From Phycisphaerae bacterium (GTDB lineage Bacteria > Planctomycetota > Phycisphaerae > SM23-33), in assembly GCA_016931655.1 (NCBI GenBank), contig JAFGEJ010000046.1:1-34248 (forward strand): DNA of 34,248 bases, in the 5' to 3' direction. The position numbers and the translations under genes are program-made. Position 1 is the first letter of the stretch. Each line of letters begins with the position of its first letter. Positions 10,378-18,315 of this stretch are shown one piece after another. Under the pieces are notes generated by a model. It made no database searches, was not told the origin of the DNA, and saw nothing but the letters and a program-made list of their open reading frames with translations.

Positions 10378-10543
10378 TGGGTCTGCGTCCTTTCCTTGAA
10401 GTTCTGTACCACCGCCGCGAGACGATGATTTGAGAATACCAGTTGACCCCGTAAAACATATCGCGGGCACGGCCTGGTTTCCAGGGATGCCCGCGAGGAA
10501 AGGCACGATTTTTTCACAATGTGACGGAAGGAATGTTCCCGGA

Positions 10544-11590
10544 TTACGCGATCATGGCTTCTTTTCGAGCGAGTTGTTCGCAGATCTTGGCCGCCATCAT
10601 TTCCAGGGGGGCGATCTGCTCAACGGCGCCGCATTTGACCGCTTCCTTGGGCATACCGTAGACGACGCAACTGGCTTCGTCCTGGGCGAGGGTATGTGCG
10701 CCCGCTTCTCGCATCGCCAGCAGGCCCTCCGCCCCGTCGGCGCCCATGCCGGTGAGGATCACGCCCACGGCATTCGATCCGGCGTGACGCGCGATCGAAT
10801 GGAAGGTCACGTCCACGGCTGGACGCTGATGGTGGACGCGCGGGCCGTCCTTGATTTCGACGTAATAGCGCGCACCGCTCCGCCGGAGCACCATATGGAA
10901 ATTTCCCGGCGCCAGCAGCGCCACGCCGGGCACGACGGGATCGTTGTTGCGGGCCTCGCGCACTTCCATGGGGCAGATCTGGTTCAGGCGTTCGGAGAAC
11001 GATTTGGTGAAATGCTCGGGCATGTGCTGCACGATCAGCGTGCCGGAGGTATTCCGCGGCAGGTTCAAAAGCACTTCCTTGATGGCTTCCGTTCCGCCCG
11101 TCGAGGCGCCGATGGCGAGAATTTTATGCGTGGTGGAGATCATCGCCTGCACGTGCCCTTTTTGCGGCGCGACGGCCTGGGTCGCTTCGCGTTTCAGGCA
11201 CGTGACGCAGGCGGCGGCGCGAATGCTTTCGACCAGCGACGTGGTCAGCTCGGCCACCGAATAGGCCGATCCGGGCTTGGCGACCACTTCCACCGCGCCA
11301 AGTTGCAGGGCGCGCACCGCCGCCGCGGAACCCTGCGGCGTGACGGAACTGACCACGATGACGGGCATGGGATGATGCTTCATCAGTTTTTCCAGGAACG
11401 TCAGTCCGTCCATGCGGGGCATTTCGATGTCCAGCGTGAGGACGTCGGGTTTGAGGGAAAGGATTTTGTCGCGTGCGACGTATGGGTCGATTGCCGAACC
11501 GACCACTTCAATTCCGTCGGCCTTGGAAAGTTCCTTGGTCAGCACCTGCCGCACGACGGCCGAGTCGTCCACCACCAATACTTTAATCAT
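10544..11590 (-). CDS. cheB: Chemotaxis protein-glutamate methylesterase/deamidase CheB
   Basis: 348 residues with receiver domain 1-120 and CheB esterase domain about 155-340. In the receiver, D9-D10, phosphoacceptor D54 (LTLDIEMPRMDG) and K105 are present. In the esterase the Ser-His-Asp triad is visible as S163 (GASTGG), H189 (VQHMPEHF) and D285 (GMGADG). Phosphorylated CheB removes methyl groups from receptor glutamates and so resets sensitivity, opposing CheR. It is the last gene of the che operon and its ATG overlaps the TGA of the CheX-like gene by 4 bp, indicating translational coupling. The stop at 10544 leaves 166 bp to the PPC gene, where I see no clear terminator. Confidence 0.97.
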   Translation of the reverse strand: MIKVLVVDDSAVVRQVLTKELSKADGIEVVGSAIDPYVARDKILSLKPDVLTLDIEMPRMDGLTFLEKLMKHHPMPVIVVSSVTPQGSAAAVRALQLGAVEVVAKPGSAYSVAELTTSLVESIRAAACVTCLKREATQAVAPQKGHVQAMISTTHKILAIGASTGGTEAIKEVLLNLPRNTSGTLIVQHMPEHFTKSFSERLNQICPMEVREARNNDPVVPGVALLAPGNFHMVLRRSGARYYVEIKDGPRVHHQRPAVDVTFHSIARHAGSNAVGVILTGMGADGAEGLLAMREAGAHTLAQDEASCVVYGMPKEAVKCGAVEQIAPLEMMAAKICEQLARKEAMIA

Positions 11591-12129
11591 GATCGGGCCT
11601 CTGTTTCGGTTTCCGGCTGCCGCGTCGCGGCAGAAAGGTCCACCTGTGGGTCAAGAAATAACGATATGTGCGCCGAACCGACGTCCAGGTGCAGCAAGGT
11701 TTGACCGGTCAGCGCAAGGCTCTCGGGGAGAGGCAGCGTCGCGTCCGCCGAAAGAATCGGGGCGTCGATGTGAAAGACCGCCTGATCGCCGCCGAGGACC
11801 GGCAGAAGGTTTCCACACGTTACGTTGACCAATTCCTTCAGGGCGTCTTCGAGTTTCACGCCTTCAGGAAGCTCCTCATACTCGTCGATGCCCAGCATGT
11901 TCGTCGCCAGGGGAAGAAGCATCTCTTCGGTGATCTTGATATGCATCTCTCCGTTGAACGGGCCGGTGAACTCAACCCGGGTGGCGTAGCCCCAGCGGGG
12001 ATCCGCGGGGCGTTTCGACTGGGCGATCTCGTCCGGTTCGACCAGCAGAAATGCCAGTTCGCCGAAGGTTTTTTCAGCCACCTGGAACAGGAGATCGTTA
12101 AAATTCGGTGTCGGAAGGTTGGGAGACAT
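11587..12129 (-). CDS. CheX/CheC-family chemotaxis phosphatase, second copy
   Basis: 180 residues. The active-site signature of CheC/CheX/FliY phosphatases, D-x3-E-x2-N and then Pro, is complete: D95, E99, N102 (EDALKELVNVTCGN) and P124. These residues normally place a water for dephosphorylation of CheY-P. The single motif suggests a CheX-like rather than two-site CheC-like protein. It overlaps the 3' end of the CheY-like gene by 32 bp and the start of cheB by 4 bp, so the three are co-translated. It differs strongly in sequence from the other CheX-like protein at 16725-17219; the two are not recent duplicates. Its probable target is one of the two CheY-like proteins of the same operon. Confidence 0.82.
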   Translation of the reverse strand: MSPNLPTPNFNDLLFQVAEKTFGELAFLLVEPDEIAQSKRPADPRWGYATRVEFTGPFNGEMHIKITEEMLLPLATNMLGIDEYEELPEGVKLEDALKELVNVTCGNLLPVLGGDQAVFHIDAPILSADATLPLPESLALTGQTLLHLDVGSAHISLFLDPQVDLSAATRQPETETEARS

Positions 12130-12505
12130 AGCGTTGTCCTGTGATTTGTTCTATGGTTTGGCACACCACTTCAGGAGAAAACGGTTTATGAACGAATTTC
12201 GCGTCCAGCCGCTGGAACCGTTCGATTCGGGTTCGGCTGCCTTCCGTCGAGACGACAATGACCGGAAGAGACGCCCATTTCGGATTGCTCCGCAGGGTTT
12301 CGATCATTTCCTCGCCGTTCATCACGGGCATGTTGATATCCACCAGCGCCAGGTCGATGTTCTGTTTCTCAAGCTGCGCGAGACCTTCCCAGCCGTTGGA
12401 GGCCTGGTGAATTTCGCCCAGCGGCAGGCCGGTCATCTTCAACGTCTTGATGATCATCGCCCGAGTGATGGAGCTGTCATCGACAACCAGAATATTCAGT
12501 GCCAT
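12098..12505 (-). CDS. CheY-like single-domain response regulator, second copy
   Basis: 135 residues. Receiver residues are all present: D9-D10 acidic pair, phosphoacceptor D56 (LALVDINMPVMNG), the Ser/Thr switch in VIVVSTEGS and K107 in FVHKPF. No output domain. The start at 12505 has GGAGGTG about 8 bp upstream; the frame is open six codons earlier without a site. Being placed between cheD and a phosphatase gene whose start it overlaps by 32 bp suggests its phosphorylation is controlled by that phosphatase. Whether this protein or the one at 17253-17690 is the motor or output CheY cannot be decided; the other may be a phosphate sink. Confidence 0.93.
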   Translation of the reverse strand: MALNILVVDDSSITRAMIIKTLKMTGLPLGEIHQASNGWEGLAQLEKQNIDLALVDINMPVMNGEEMIETLRSNPKWASLPVIVVSTEGSRTRIERFQRLDAKFVHKPFSPEVVCQTIEQITGQRYVSQPSDTEF

Positions 12506-12598
12506 GATGTTGCACCTCCGCAACGACGAATCCGAAACCGCGCAACCACGCGGACTCGCTGCGACTTGTCGTTCCGTATTGTTTCGTTTTCGTTCATC

Positions 12599-13078
12599 TT
12601 ATAATTCCCGCTCCCGTCCCGCCGAGGTCAGGCGCACGCGGCCGGAGTCGATGTGCAGATACATCGTCCGCGCCTTGTCGCCGCCAACGTCCTCGGCCTG
12701 AATCAGGACGCCGTTTTTCCAGAAAACCTTTTTGAGCGAAATATAATTGCGTTTCCCGATGGCAAAACGATCGGAGTTTCCATTCTGAAGATTGGCGCCG
12801 CCGGCGACCTTGACGATCAGTCGTTTTTTCTGGGCGCCCAGGGAGTAAAGTTTTTTGAAAAACGCCGGCAGGCCCGTGTCCACAAACATGAACGGATTCA
12901 GTTTGGCCTTGTCCGGATTCACGCTGGAGACGGGCATCATGACGTGCAGAATTCCCCCGACGTGCGCCTGGGGGTCGTACACGCTCACGCCCAGACAACT
13001 CCCCAGCGCATGGGTGACGACGACGTCTCCCGACTGGTTGGAGAGTTTCATGTCCGCAACTCCGACAACGTGTATCAC
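12599..13078 (-). CDS. cheD: Chemoreceptor glutamine deamidase CheD
   Basis: 159 residues. The motif THALGSCLGVSVYD gives T22, H23 and nucleophile C28, and H45 lies in GGILHVMMP; these correspond with one residue offset to Thr21, Cys27 and His44 of the Thermotoga enzyme. CheD deamidates receptor Gln to Glu, preparing sites for methylation, and is usually regulated by binding CheC. Here no two-site CheC is present, only CheX-like proteins. GTG start at 13078 with AAGGA about 9 bp upstream. It lies 23 bp after cheR, same transcript. A 93-bp gap follows before the CheY-like gene. Confidence 0.95.
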   Translation of the reverse strand: MIHVVGVADMKLSNQSGDVVVTHALGSCLGVSVYDPQAHVGGILHVMMPVSSVNPDKAKLNPFMFVDTGLPAFFKKLYSLGAQKKRLIVKVAGGANLQNGNSDRFAIGKRNYISLKKVFWKNGVLIQAEDVGGDKARTMYLHIDSGRVRLTSAGREREL

Positions 13079-13101
13079 GACAGCGTTTCCTTATCCAAAG
13101 G

Positions 13102-13935
13102 TTATTTCACGTAGGTGGCCGGCTGGCTGTAACGGAATCGGTGTTTGGTTCCGGTCAGGCTCTCGGAATGCCCCAGCAGCAACGCGCCGCCGTCGGCCAG
13201 CAGGTCGTAAAACCGATTGACCAGGCGATTTTGCGTGGGTTTGTCAAAATAAATCATGACGTTTCGGCAAAAGATCACGTCGAAGGGACCTTTCATCGGC
13301 CAGGCGTCCATCAGGTTCAGTCGGGCAAAATGGATCATGTCGCGCAGCAAAGGCAGGACTCTGTAGATTCGTTTGGGGCGGCTTTGCACAAGCTCGAAGT
13401 ATTTCTGGACCAGAACCGCCGGGGTGTCGCGGAAGGCGTCCTCGTCGTACACGCCCCGACAGGCGGTGGACAACACGCGCGTGGACAGATCGGTAGCCAG
13501 GATTCGCACGTCCAGGAACGAGTGGGAAGGAAGGGTTTCCCGGAGCAGCATGGCGATGGAATACGGTTCCTCGCCGCTGCTGCAGCCGGCGCTCCAGATG
13601 CGAATTTTTTTTTGCCCCTGGAAAAGACGGGGAAGCATTTTGTCGCGCAAATAGTCAAAATGCTTCGATTCGCGGAAAAAGAACGTCAGATTGGTGGAGA
13701 GGGCGTCGAGCATGAGAATCAGCTCGCGCCCGGTCGTATCGTTGCGGACGTAGGCGATGTATTCGTCGAGGCTTTGCAGTTGAAGTTGCCGCGTGCGCTT
13801 GGCGAGGCGGGCTTTGACCAGTTCCTTTTTTCCCTCGTGCAGATGAATGCCCGCCAGTTGATGGACCAGCGCGCTGATTTCCTCGAAGTGTTCTTCCGAG
13901 AAGCCGATTTGAAGTTGGGCGAACTGCATGTGCAT
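13102..13935 (-). CDS. cheR: Chemotaxis protein methyltransferase CheR
   Basis: 277 residues. N-terminal helical domain (about 10-80), then the SAM-dependent methyltransferase core: IWSAGCSSGEEPYSIAMLL is the SAM-binding loop of CheR, and FDVIFCRNVMIYFD the conserved catalytic-face motif. It transfers methyl groups from S-adenosylmethionine to receptor glutamates. The protein ends right after the core and carries no TPR or other tether domain. Start ATG 13935 has a poor ribosome binding site; a second in-frame ATG two codons later is equally possible. Placed between cheA (62 bp) and cheD (23 bp) in the operon. Confidence 0.97.
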   Translation of the reverse strand: MHMQFAQLQIGFSEEHFEEISALVHQLAGIHLHEGKKELVKARLAKRTRQLQLQSLDEYIAYVRNDTTGRELILMLDALSTNLTFFFRESKHFDYLRDKMLPRLFQGQKKIRIWSAGCSSGEEPYSIAMLLRETLPSHSFLDVRILATDLSTRVLSTACRGVYDEDAFRDTPAVLVQKYFELVQSRPKRIYRVLPLLRDMIHFARLNLMDAWPMKGPFDVIFCRNVMIYFDKPTQNRLVNRFYDLLADGGALLLGHSESLTGTKHRFRYSQPATYVK

Positions 13936-13997
13936 CTTTCATTGCGGTCGCCGAAGCCTCCCCGGCGCCTCGCGAAGTAATGTTTTTTCCTTTTTCC

Positions 13998-16610
13998 TCA
14001 TGCCATAACCACGTCAGCCGTCTCGGTGCGTCCCTCCGCCAGTTGCAGCAGGCCGAGGGCGTCGAGGATCAATCCCACGCGCCCGTCGCCCAGAATCGCA
14101 CCGCCGCTGACGCCGGGAACCGACGCCATGCCCCGTCCGAGGGACTTGATGACCACCTGCTGTTGTCCAAGCAGTTCGTCGACCATCAGGGCGCAGCGCC
14201 GGCCGTCGCCCTCGATCACGATCAGCAGGCCCTGCTGGGGTTCCTGAATGGCGTCGTCGATGTGGAACAGTTCATGCAGGCGGAACATCGGCAGCAATTC
14301 TCCGCGGAGCATGACCATTTCGCCGCGGCCGGTGACGGAAAAAATCGAATCCGCTTCCGGCTGGAAGCTCTGCTCGATCGAAACGGTCGGCAGGAGGTAG
14401 CGGTTTTGCCCGACGCGAAGGATCATGGCGTCGGTGATGGCCATCGTCAGCGGAAGGCGGACGTGGAACGTCGTGCCTTTTCCGGTGACGGAACTCACTT
14501 CCACGCGCCCGCGCAGGCGTTCGATGTTTCGCTTCACCACGTCCATTCCCACGCCGCGCCCGGAGACGTCGGTTATTTTTTCCGCCGTCGAAAATCCCGG
14601 CGCGAAGATCAGGTTGAAAACATCCGCGTCGGACATTTCGCGTCCATTCTCGATGAGTCCTTTTTCGACGGCCTTGTTGTAGATGCGATCCCGATCGAGT
14701 CCGTTTCCGTCGTCCTGCAGGACGATCACCACGTTTCCGGCGGCGTGATACGCCCGCAGGCGCACGGTTCCGGTCGGGTCCTTGCCTTTTTCCTGGCGCG
14801 CCTCCGCCGACTCGACGCCGTGATCCAGCGAGTTTCGGATCATGTGCACGAGGGGATCGTTAAGGCTTTCGACCATGTTGCGGTCGATTTCGGTTTCTTC
14901 GCCTTCCGTGATGAACTGGACCTTCTTTCCACTCTTGCGGGCCAGGTCGCGCACCAGACGGTTCATTTTCTGGAAGACGCCCTTGAGGGGAACCATGCGC
15001 AGGGACATGGTCAGATCCTGCAGTTCGCGGATGATTTTGCCCGCGTGGGAGACGCTTCGCTGCAGCCGGGGGGTCGCGTTCTGGATAATTTCCGGATCCT
15101 GGGCGACCATTGACTGTGCGATCACCAGTTCTCCGACCATGTTGATCAGGCTGTCCAGGCGGCTCGTGCCGACGCGAATGGTTCCTTCAACGGTGGTGGT
15201 CTGCCCTTCCTGGAGTTGTTTCTGTGTGCGGATGGCGTCGACAACCTGCGGGGCGCTCACGACGCCCTTTTCCAGCGCCGCGGCGCCGAGTTTCTTTTCA
15301 CCTTTGCTTTTTTCCAGGGTTTCGATCTTTCGGCGCGACGTTTCCTCGCGGGCGACCAGGATGTCCCCGACGCGCAGCGGTTCGGTTGCGGACGTTTGTT
15401 CGCCGTAGCCGGCCTTTTCGGGATTCAGGAGAATCTCCAGCAGGTCCGTCAGGTCGTCGGGAATGTACAGCGCCTCGCCCGGCTTGACGCCGCGCAATGC
15501 CCCGAGCATGGTCCGAAGGGAGTCGCAGCTGCGGAGGCACAGGTCGGCGTAGCCGCCGCGGATCTGGATCTTTCCCTCGCGGGCGCGGTCGAGCATGTTT
15601 TCCGCCAGGTGGGCCAACTTCTGGATGCGGTCGAAGCCCAGGAATCCGCTCGTGCCTTTGATGGTGTGATAGGCGCGGAAGACCACGTCGATTTGGTCGC
15701 GGTCGTTGGGATTCGATTCCAGTTCCAGCAGCGCTCCCTCGGCGTTGGAAATGTGGTCCAGGGATTCAACGATGTATTCGGCCAGGAGTTCCGCGTCGGT
15801 GTCTTCGGCCAAGACAGCCGGCGTGGCGAATTCGATGGAGTTTTTTTCCGCCTGGCTCAGCGCCGCCGGTTGCGGAGGCGCCGGCTGCGCCGCTGGTTGA
15901 GCCGGCGGCGGAGCGGATGCTTCGGGCGCTGACGAAGGGGTTTCCTGTGCCCGGGCGGCCTGGCCGAGAAGTTCCACAACCTGATCGATGGCCGCTTCGG
16001 GTTCATCCGTTTTTCCCTGCCGAAGGGTTTCAACCAGCGAGACGGCCTTCTTCAAACACCGCGTGGCGTCGTCCGTGACGTCGGTCGAACTGATCAGCCG
16101 CACCAGATGTTCCCGCAAATCCTCCAGCTCTTCGGTTTCCGACGGATCGAGTCCCATCAGTCGCGCCGCGATGCATTCGATGGCGGAGAGCGTGTCAACG
16201 GATTCAGACGCTTTTTCCTCCGGCGGAGGCAGGGGGATCGGCGAGGCGGCTTCCATCAGGCACGTAAGTCCTTTCGCGGCCGCCGAAACGGCTTCCGCAC
16301 AGCCGTCCTTTTGGGACAGGGCGTCTTCGACCGCCTGAACCGCCAGACCCACGACCGACCAGACGGCCTGCGAATCCTGGAGTTTGTTCTGATAGAGGTT
16401 TTGCAGAGCAGCGAGGGAATCTTTCAGCAGGTTGAGCGTGGTCTTGTCGACCCCGCCGACGCGCAAGGCGGTCCAGGCCTTCTCCAGCCGAACCCCGATC
16501 CGAACGATGTCGTCTTTCGAGGAGGCGTCTACTCCGGCGACGTCTTTTGCCAGACCCTGAAATTCCTCGGGAAGTTTTTTTTGTTTTTTTCCGGTTTTGC
16601 GGGTAGCCAT
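13998..16610 (-). CDS. cheA: Chemotaxis histidine kinase CheA with long N-terminal helical region and MshEN-like insert
   Basis: 870 residues. Residues 1-250 are helical and Pro/Ala-rich, of no family I recognise. The HPt (P1) domain is about 272-375 with phospho-His H315 in AYHTIKGTSGFLGF. Residues about 412-466 (VGDILVA, then KLGAAALEKGVVSAPQVVDA) resemble an MshEN-type module found in several delta-proteobacterial and planctomycete CheA proteins; no P2 domain is evident. Dimerization P3 is about 475-545 and the kinase core about 546-715, with N box HMIRNSLDHGVE (589-600), DDGNGLD (633-639) and the G-rich loop GRGVGMDV. The CheW-like P5 domain is about 720-860. It phosphorylates CheY and CheB in receptor arrays. 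P1 starts late, so the N-terminal 250 residues are an extra. No separate cheW is in the window. Confidence 0.97.
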   Translation of the reverse strand: MATRKTGKKQKKLPEEFQGLAKDVAGVDASSKDDIVRIGVRLEKAWTALRVGGVDKTTLNLLKDSLAALQNLYQNKLQDSQAVWSVVGLAVQAVEDALSQKDGCAEAVSAAAKGLTCLMEAASPIPLPPPEEKASESVDTLSAIECIAARLMGLDPSETEELEDLREHLVRLISSTDVTDDATRCLKKAVSLVETLRQGKTDEPEAAIDQVVELLGQAARAQETPSSAPEASAPPPAQPAAQPAPPQPAALSQAEKNSIEFATPAVLAEDTDAELLAEYIVESLDHISNAEGALLELESNPNDRDQIDVVFRAYHTIKGTSGFLGFDRIQKLAHLAENMLDRAREGKIQIRGGYADLCLRSCDSLRTMLGALRGVKPGEALYIPDDLTDLLEILLNPEKAGYGEQTSATEPLRVGDILVAREETSRRKIETLEKSKGEKKLGAAALEKGVVSAPQVVDAIRTQKQLQEGQTTTVEGTIRVGTSRLDSLINMVGELVIAQSMVAQDPEIIQNATPRLQRSVSHAGKIIRELQDLTMSLRMVPLKGVFQKMNRLVRDLARKSGKKVQFITEGEETEIDRNMVESLNDPLVHMIRNSLDHGVESAEARQEKGKDPTGTVRLRAYHAAGNVVIVLQDDGNGLDRDRIYNKAVEKGLIENGREMSDADVFNLIFAPGFSTAEKITDVSGRGVGMDVVKRNIERLRGRVEVSSVTGKGTTFHVRLPLTMAITDAMILRVGQNRYLLPTVSIEQSFQPEADSIFSVTGRGEMVMLRGELLPMFRLHELFHIDDAIQEPQQGLLIVIEGDGRRCALMVDELLGQQQVVIKSLGRGMASVPGVSGGAILGDGRVGLILDALGLLQLAEGRTETADVVMA

Positions 16611-16688
16611 GTCATTCCGCCTTTACAATTCTGTTTTTGGTTTGGGTCGCTCTCGACCGCGGTTTTCCACGAGGGAAATACAAAACAT

Positions 16689-16705
16689 CACCGTTTGAAA
16701 CGGTG
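16689..16705. other. Small perfect hairpin between the first cheX-like gene and cheA
   Basis: CACCGTTTGAAACGGTG is an inverted repeat of 7-bp arms with a 3-nt loop, followed on the minus strand by ATGTTTTGT and on the plus strand by CGGATTTTTA. It could weaken read-through or protect an mRNA end within the operon, lowering cheA relative to the two upstream genes. It is too short and U-poor to call a firm terminator. Confidence 0.4.
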
Positions 16706-16724
16706 CGGATTTTTACTCTCAGGT

Positions 16725-17219
16725 TCAGGCCACGACTCCCGCGTCACAGCCGGCGATAACGCCCGTCCACAGCGGCCCCAGTGAACAGGAATAGCACGTG
16801 CGCGTGGAATGCGAATTTCGCTGCTTCAGAATGTGCAGCCCTTCGGCGCGGAACACGCTGGGCAGGGAAATTTCGACGTTGACGCCTCGTTTGTCGAGAA
16901 TCTGTTTCACGCCGCCGGCCAGGATATTCGTCATTTCGCCGACGGCGTCTCCCATGTCTTCGCTGTCGAAGGGAATGGCAAATCCGGCGAATCCTTCGGC
17001 GACCGCGATGGCCGTCGCTCGCGGCAGGCCGAGGAAGATGGACCACTCCACGCCGCCCATGACCGAAATGACGGAAATGACCACGCCGTCCTGGAACAGG
17101 TCTTCGCCGAGATCTTCGCAGGGTTCGGCGACGGTTCCGCAGGTCGACATGAAAATTTCCTTGATTGCCTGGTTTACGGCGTCGCAATGAGGTAATTGGA
17201 TGGTGCTTTCCGCGGTCAC
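16725..17219 (-). CDS. cheX: CheX-like chemotaxis phosphatase, first copy
   Basis: 164 residues. The phosphatase signature is complete, D91-x3-E95-x2-N98 (GDAVGEMTNILAGG) and P120, spaced exactly as in the second copy. A long hydrophobic beta region precedes it (VVISVISVMGGVEWSIFLGL), as in CheX. After the fold there is a C-terminal tail rich in Cys and Gly (CYSCSLGPLWTGVIAGCDAG) that I do not recognise from CheX; it could bind metal or be disordered. GTG start at 17219 with AAGGAG about 8 bp upstream. It is 33 bp after the first CheY-like gene, so the pair CheY-CheX is repeated twice in this operon, at both ends. Confidence 0.85.
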   Translation of the reverse strand: MTAESTIQLPHCDAVNQAIKEIFMSTCGTVAEPCEDLGEDLFQDGVVISVISVMGGVEWSIFLGLPRATAIAVAEGFAGFAIPFDSEDMGDAVGEMTNILAGGVKQILDKRGVNVEISLPSVFRAEGLHILKQRNSHSTRTCYSCSLGPLWTGVIAGCDAGVVA

Positions 17220-17252
17220 GGGGACGCTCCTTTCATTGGAGTTATTTGAACA

Positions 17253-17690
17253 TTACGAGAATTTGCTGGCCAGGGCGCCGAAGAAGCCGTCACCGCTTTC
17301 GGCGGCATCCTGAAGTTTTTCAAACAAAGGTTCGAGCTTCTTCTGAATGACTTCCGTGGTGAACGGCTTGCAGATGAAGGTATCCACGGCGCCGCCTTCC
17401 ATCGCCTCTTCGACCTTGCCCATGGTGCTTTCGGTGGTGATCATCACCACGGGGATGTGATGATCCGTCATTTCGCGGATTTTCTTGACGAACTCCAGCC
17501 CGTTCATATTGGGCATGTTCCAGTCCACGAAGATCATCTCGTGCACGCTCGGATCGAACTTCGACAGCGCGTCCTGTCCGTCCGTACCCTCGGTGAACGT
17601 GAATTCGGCGATCTTCGCCTCGCTGAGGGAGCGCATCACCATTTTTCGCATGATGCCGGAATCGTCTATGACCATCGCGTTGATTTGCAT
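17253..17690 (-). CDS. cheY: CheY-like response regulator, first gene of the che operon
   Basis: 145 residues. Receiver fold with D9-D10, phosphoacceptor D56 (MIFVDWNMPNMNG), T85-T86 switch (VVMITTEST) and K108 (FICKPF). The short C-terminal extension (about 20 residues, ending GDGFFGALASKFS) has no known domain. The strong ribosome binding site AAGGAAGG lies 6 bp before ATG 17690. As the operon's first gene and close to CheX it is the better candidate for the output regulator that is phosphorylated by CheA and switched off by CheX. The binding target (flagellar switch or other) is not visible in the window. Confidence 0.95.
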   Translation of the reverse strand: MQINAMVIDDSGIMRKMVMRSLSEAKIAEFTFTEGTDGQDALSKFDPSVHEMIFVDWNMPNMNGLEFVKKIREMTDHHIPVVMITTESTMGKVEEAMEGGAVDTFICKPFTTEVIQKKLEPLFEKLQDAAESGDGFFGALASKFS

Positions 17691-18315
17691 GACCAGCCTT
17701 CCTTCTGTTTCTTCCGCTCACCGCAAAGGGAGACACGAAGTGTGCGAGACGACCTCGCACGCACTTCGGAATCCCCAGGCGAACGATGAACCGATTCTGG
17801 GTCGAAACGCCAAGCCGAATTCCCCGCGACGAGGCACAACGTTGTGCTCTCCACCGGCGGGGACGCCGTTATCTGGACGGACTCATCGCCAAGCCCGCCA
17901 TGATTTAATCGGAGGGAACGAACGGAAATTTCACGAAATTGCCCGGAGAATTCGCCCCAGAGATCAATTTAATATCTTGCCCTGACGAGTCATCGTCATG
18001 GGAAAATTTCCAACCGGCCCCGCGAGACGCGGCGACGTTAAGTGCTTTTGAAAAAGGCGCCTATATTTCGGCGTTCCGATCCGCGAAACAAAGCGGACTC
18101 AGGCGGGCTGTTCCCGGCATGGAAGAACATTTTTACCGGGGAAACGGAGAATCCGTTGCAGCCTTCCCGAAAATATGCCGATGTATTCTTGGTACGAGGC
18201 ACGTTGGTCCGTTCGCATGTGCGGCGGGCGCGGGGGGCGGTATAGGAGTACGCCCGAGACGGCTCCGGGGACGGGTCGGGCCCGGACAAGAAGGACGGCA
18301 GGACAGGTGTTGGGT
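17691..18315. promoter_or_regulatory. 625-bp divergent control region with operator-like palindromes
   Basis: No coding sequence I can support lies between the che operon (minus) and the EAL/HDOD gene (plus). Two structures stand out. At 17736-17768 CGAAGTGTGCGAG pairs with CTCGCACGCACTTCG around ACGAC, about 45 bp before the cheY start. At 17821-17863 a perfect 14-bp palindrome GCACAACGTTGTGC (17834-17847) is nested inside a TCCCCGC/GCGGGGA outer stem. The inner palindrome has the form of an operator for a dimeric regulator. I found no convincing sigma-54 or sigma-28 promoter. The long region suggests shared control of both transcripts. Confidence 0.45.

Noticed and set aside
17691-18315. 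Sigma-54 (GG-N10-GC) promoter for the che operon
   Set aside because: Partial matches such as GGCGGGCTTGGC lack the TTGC element at the correct distance.
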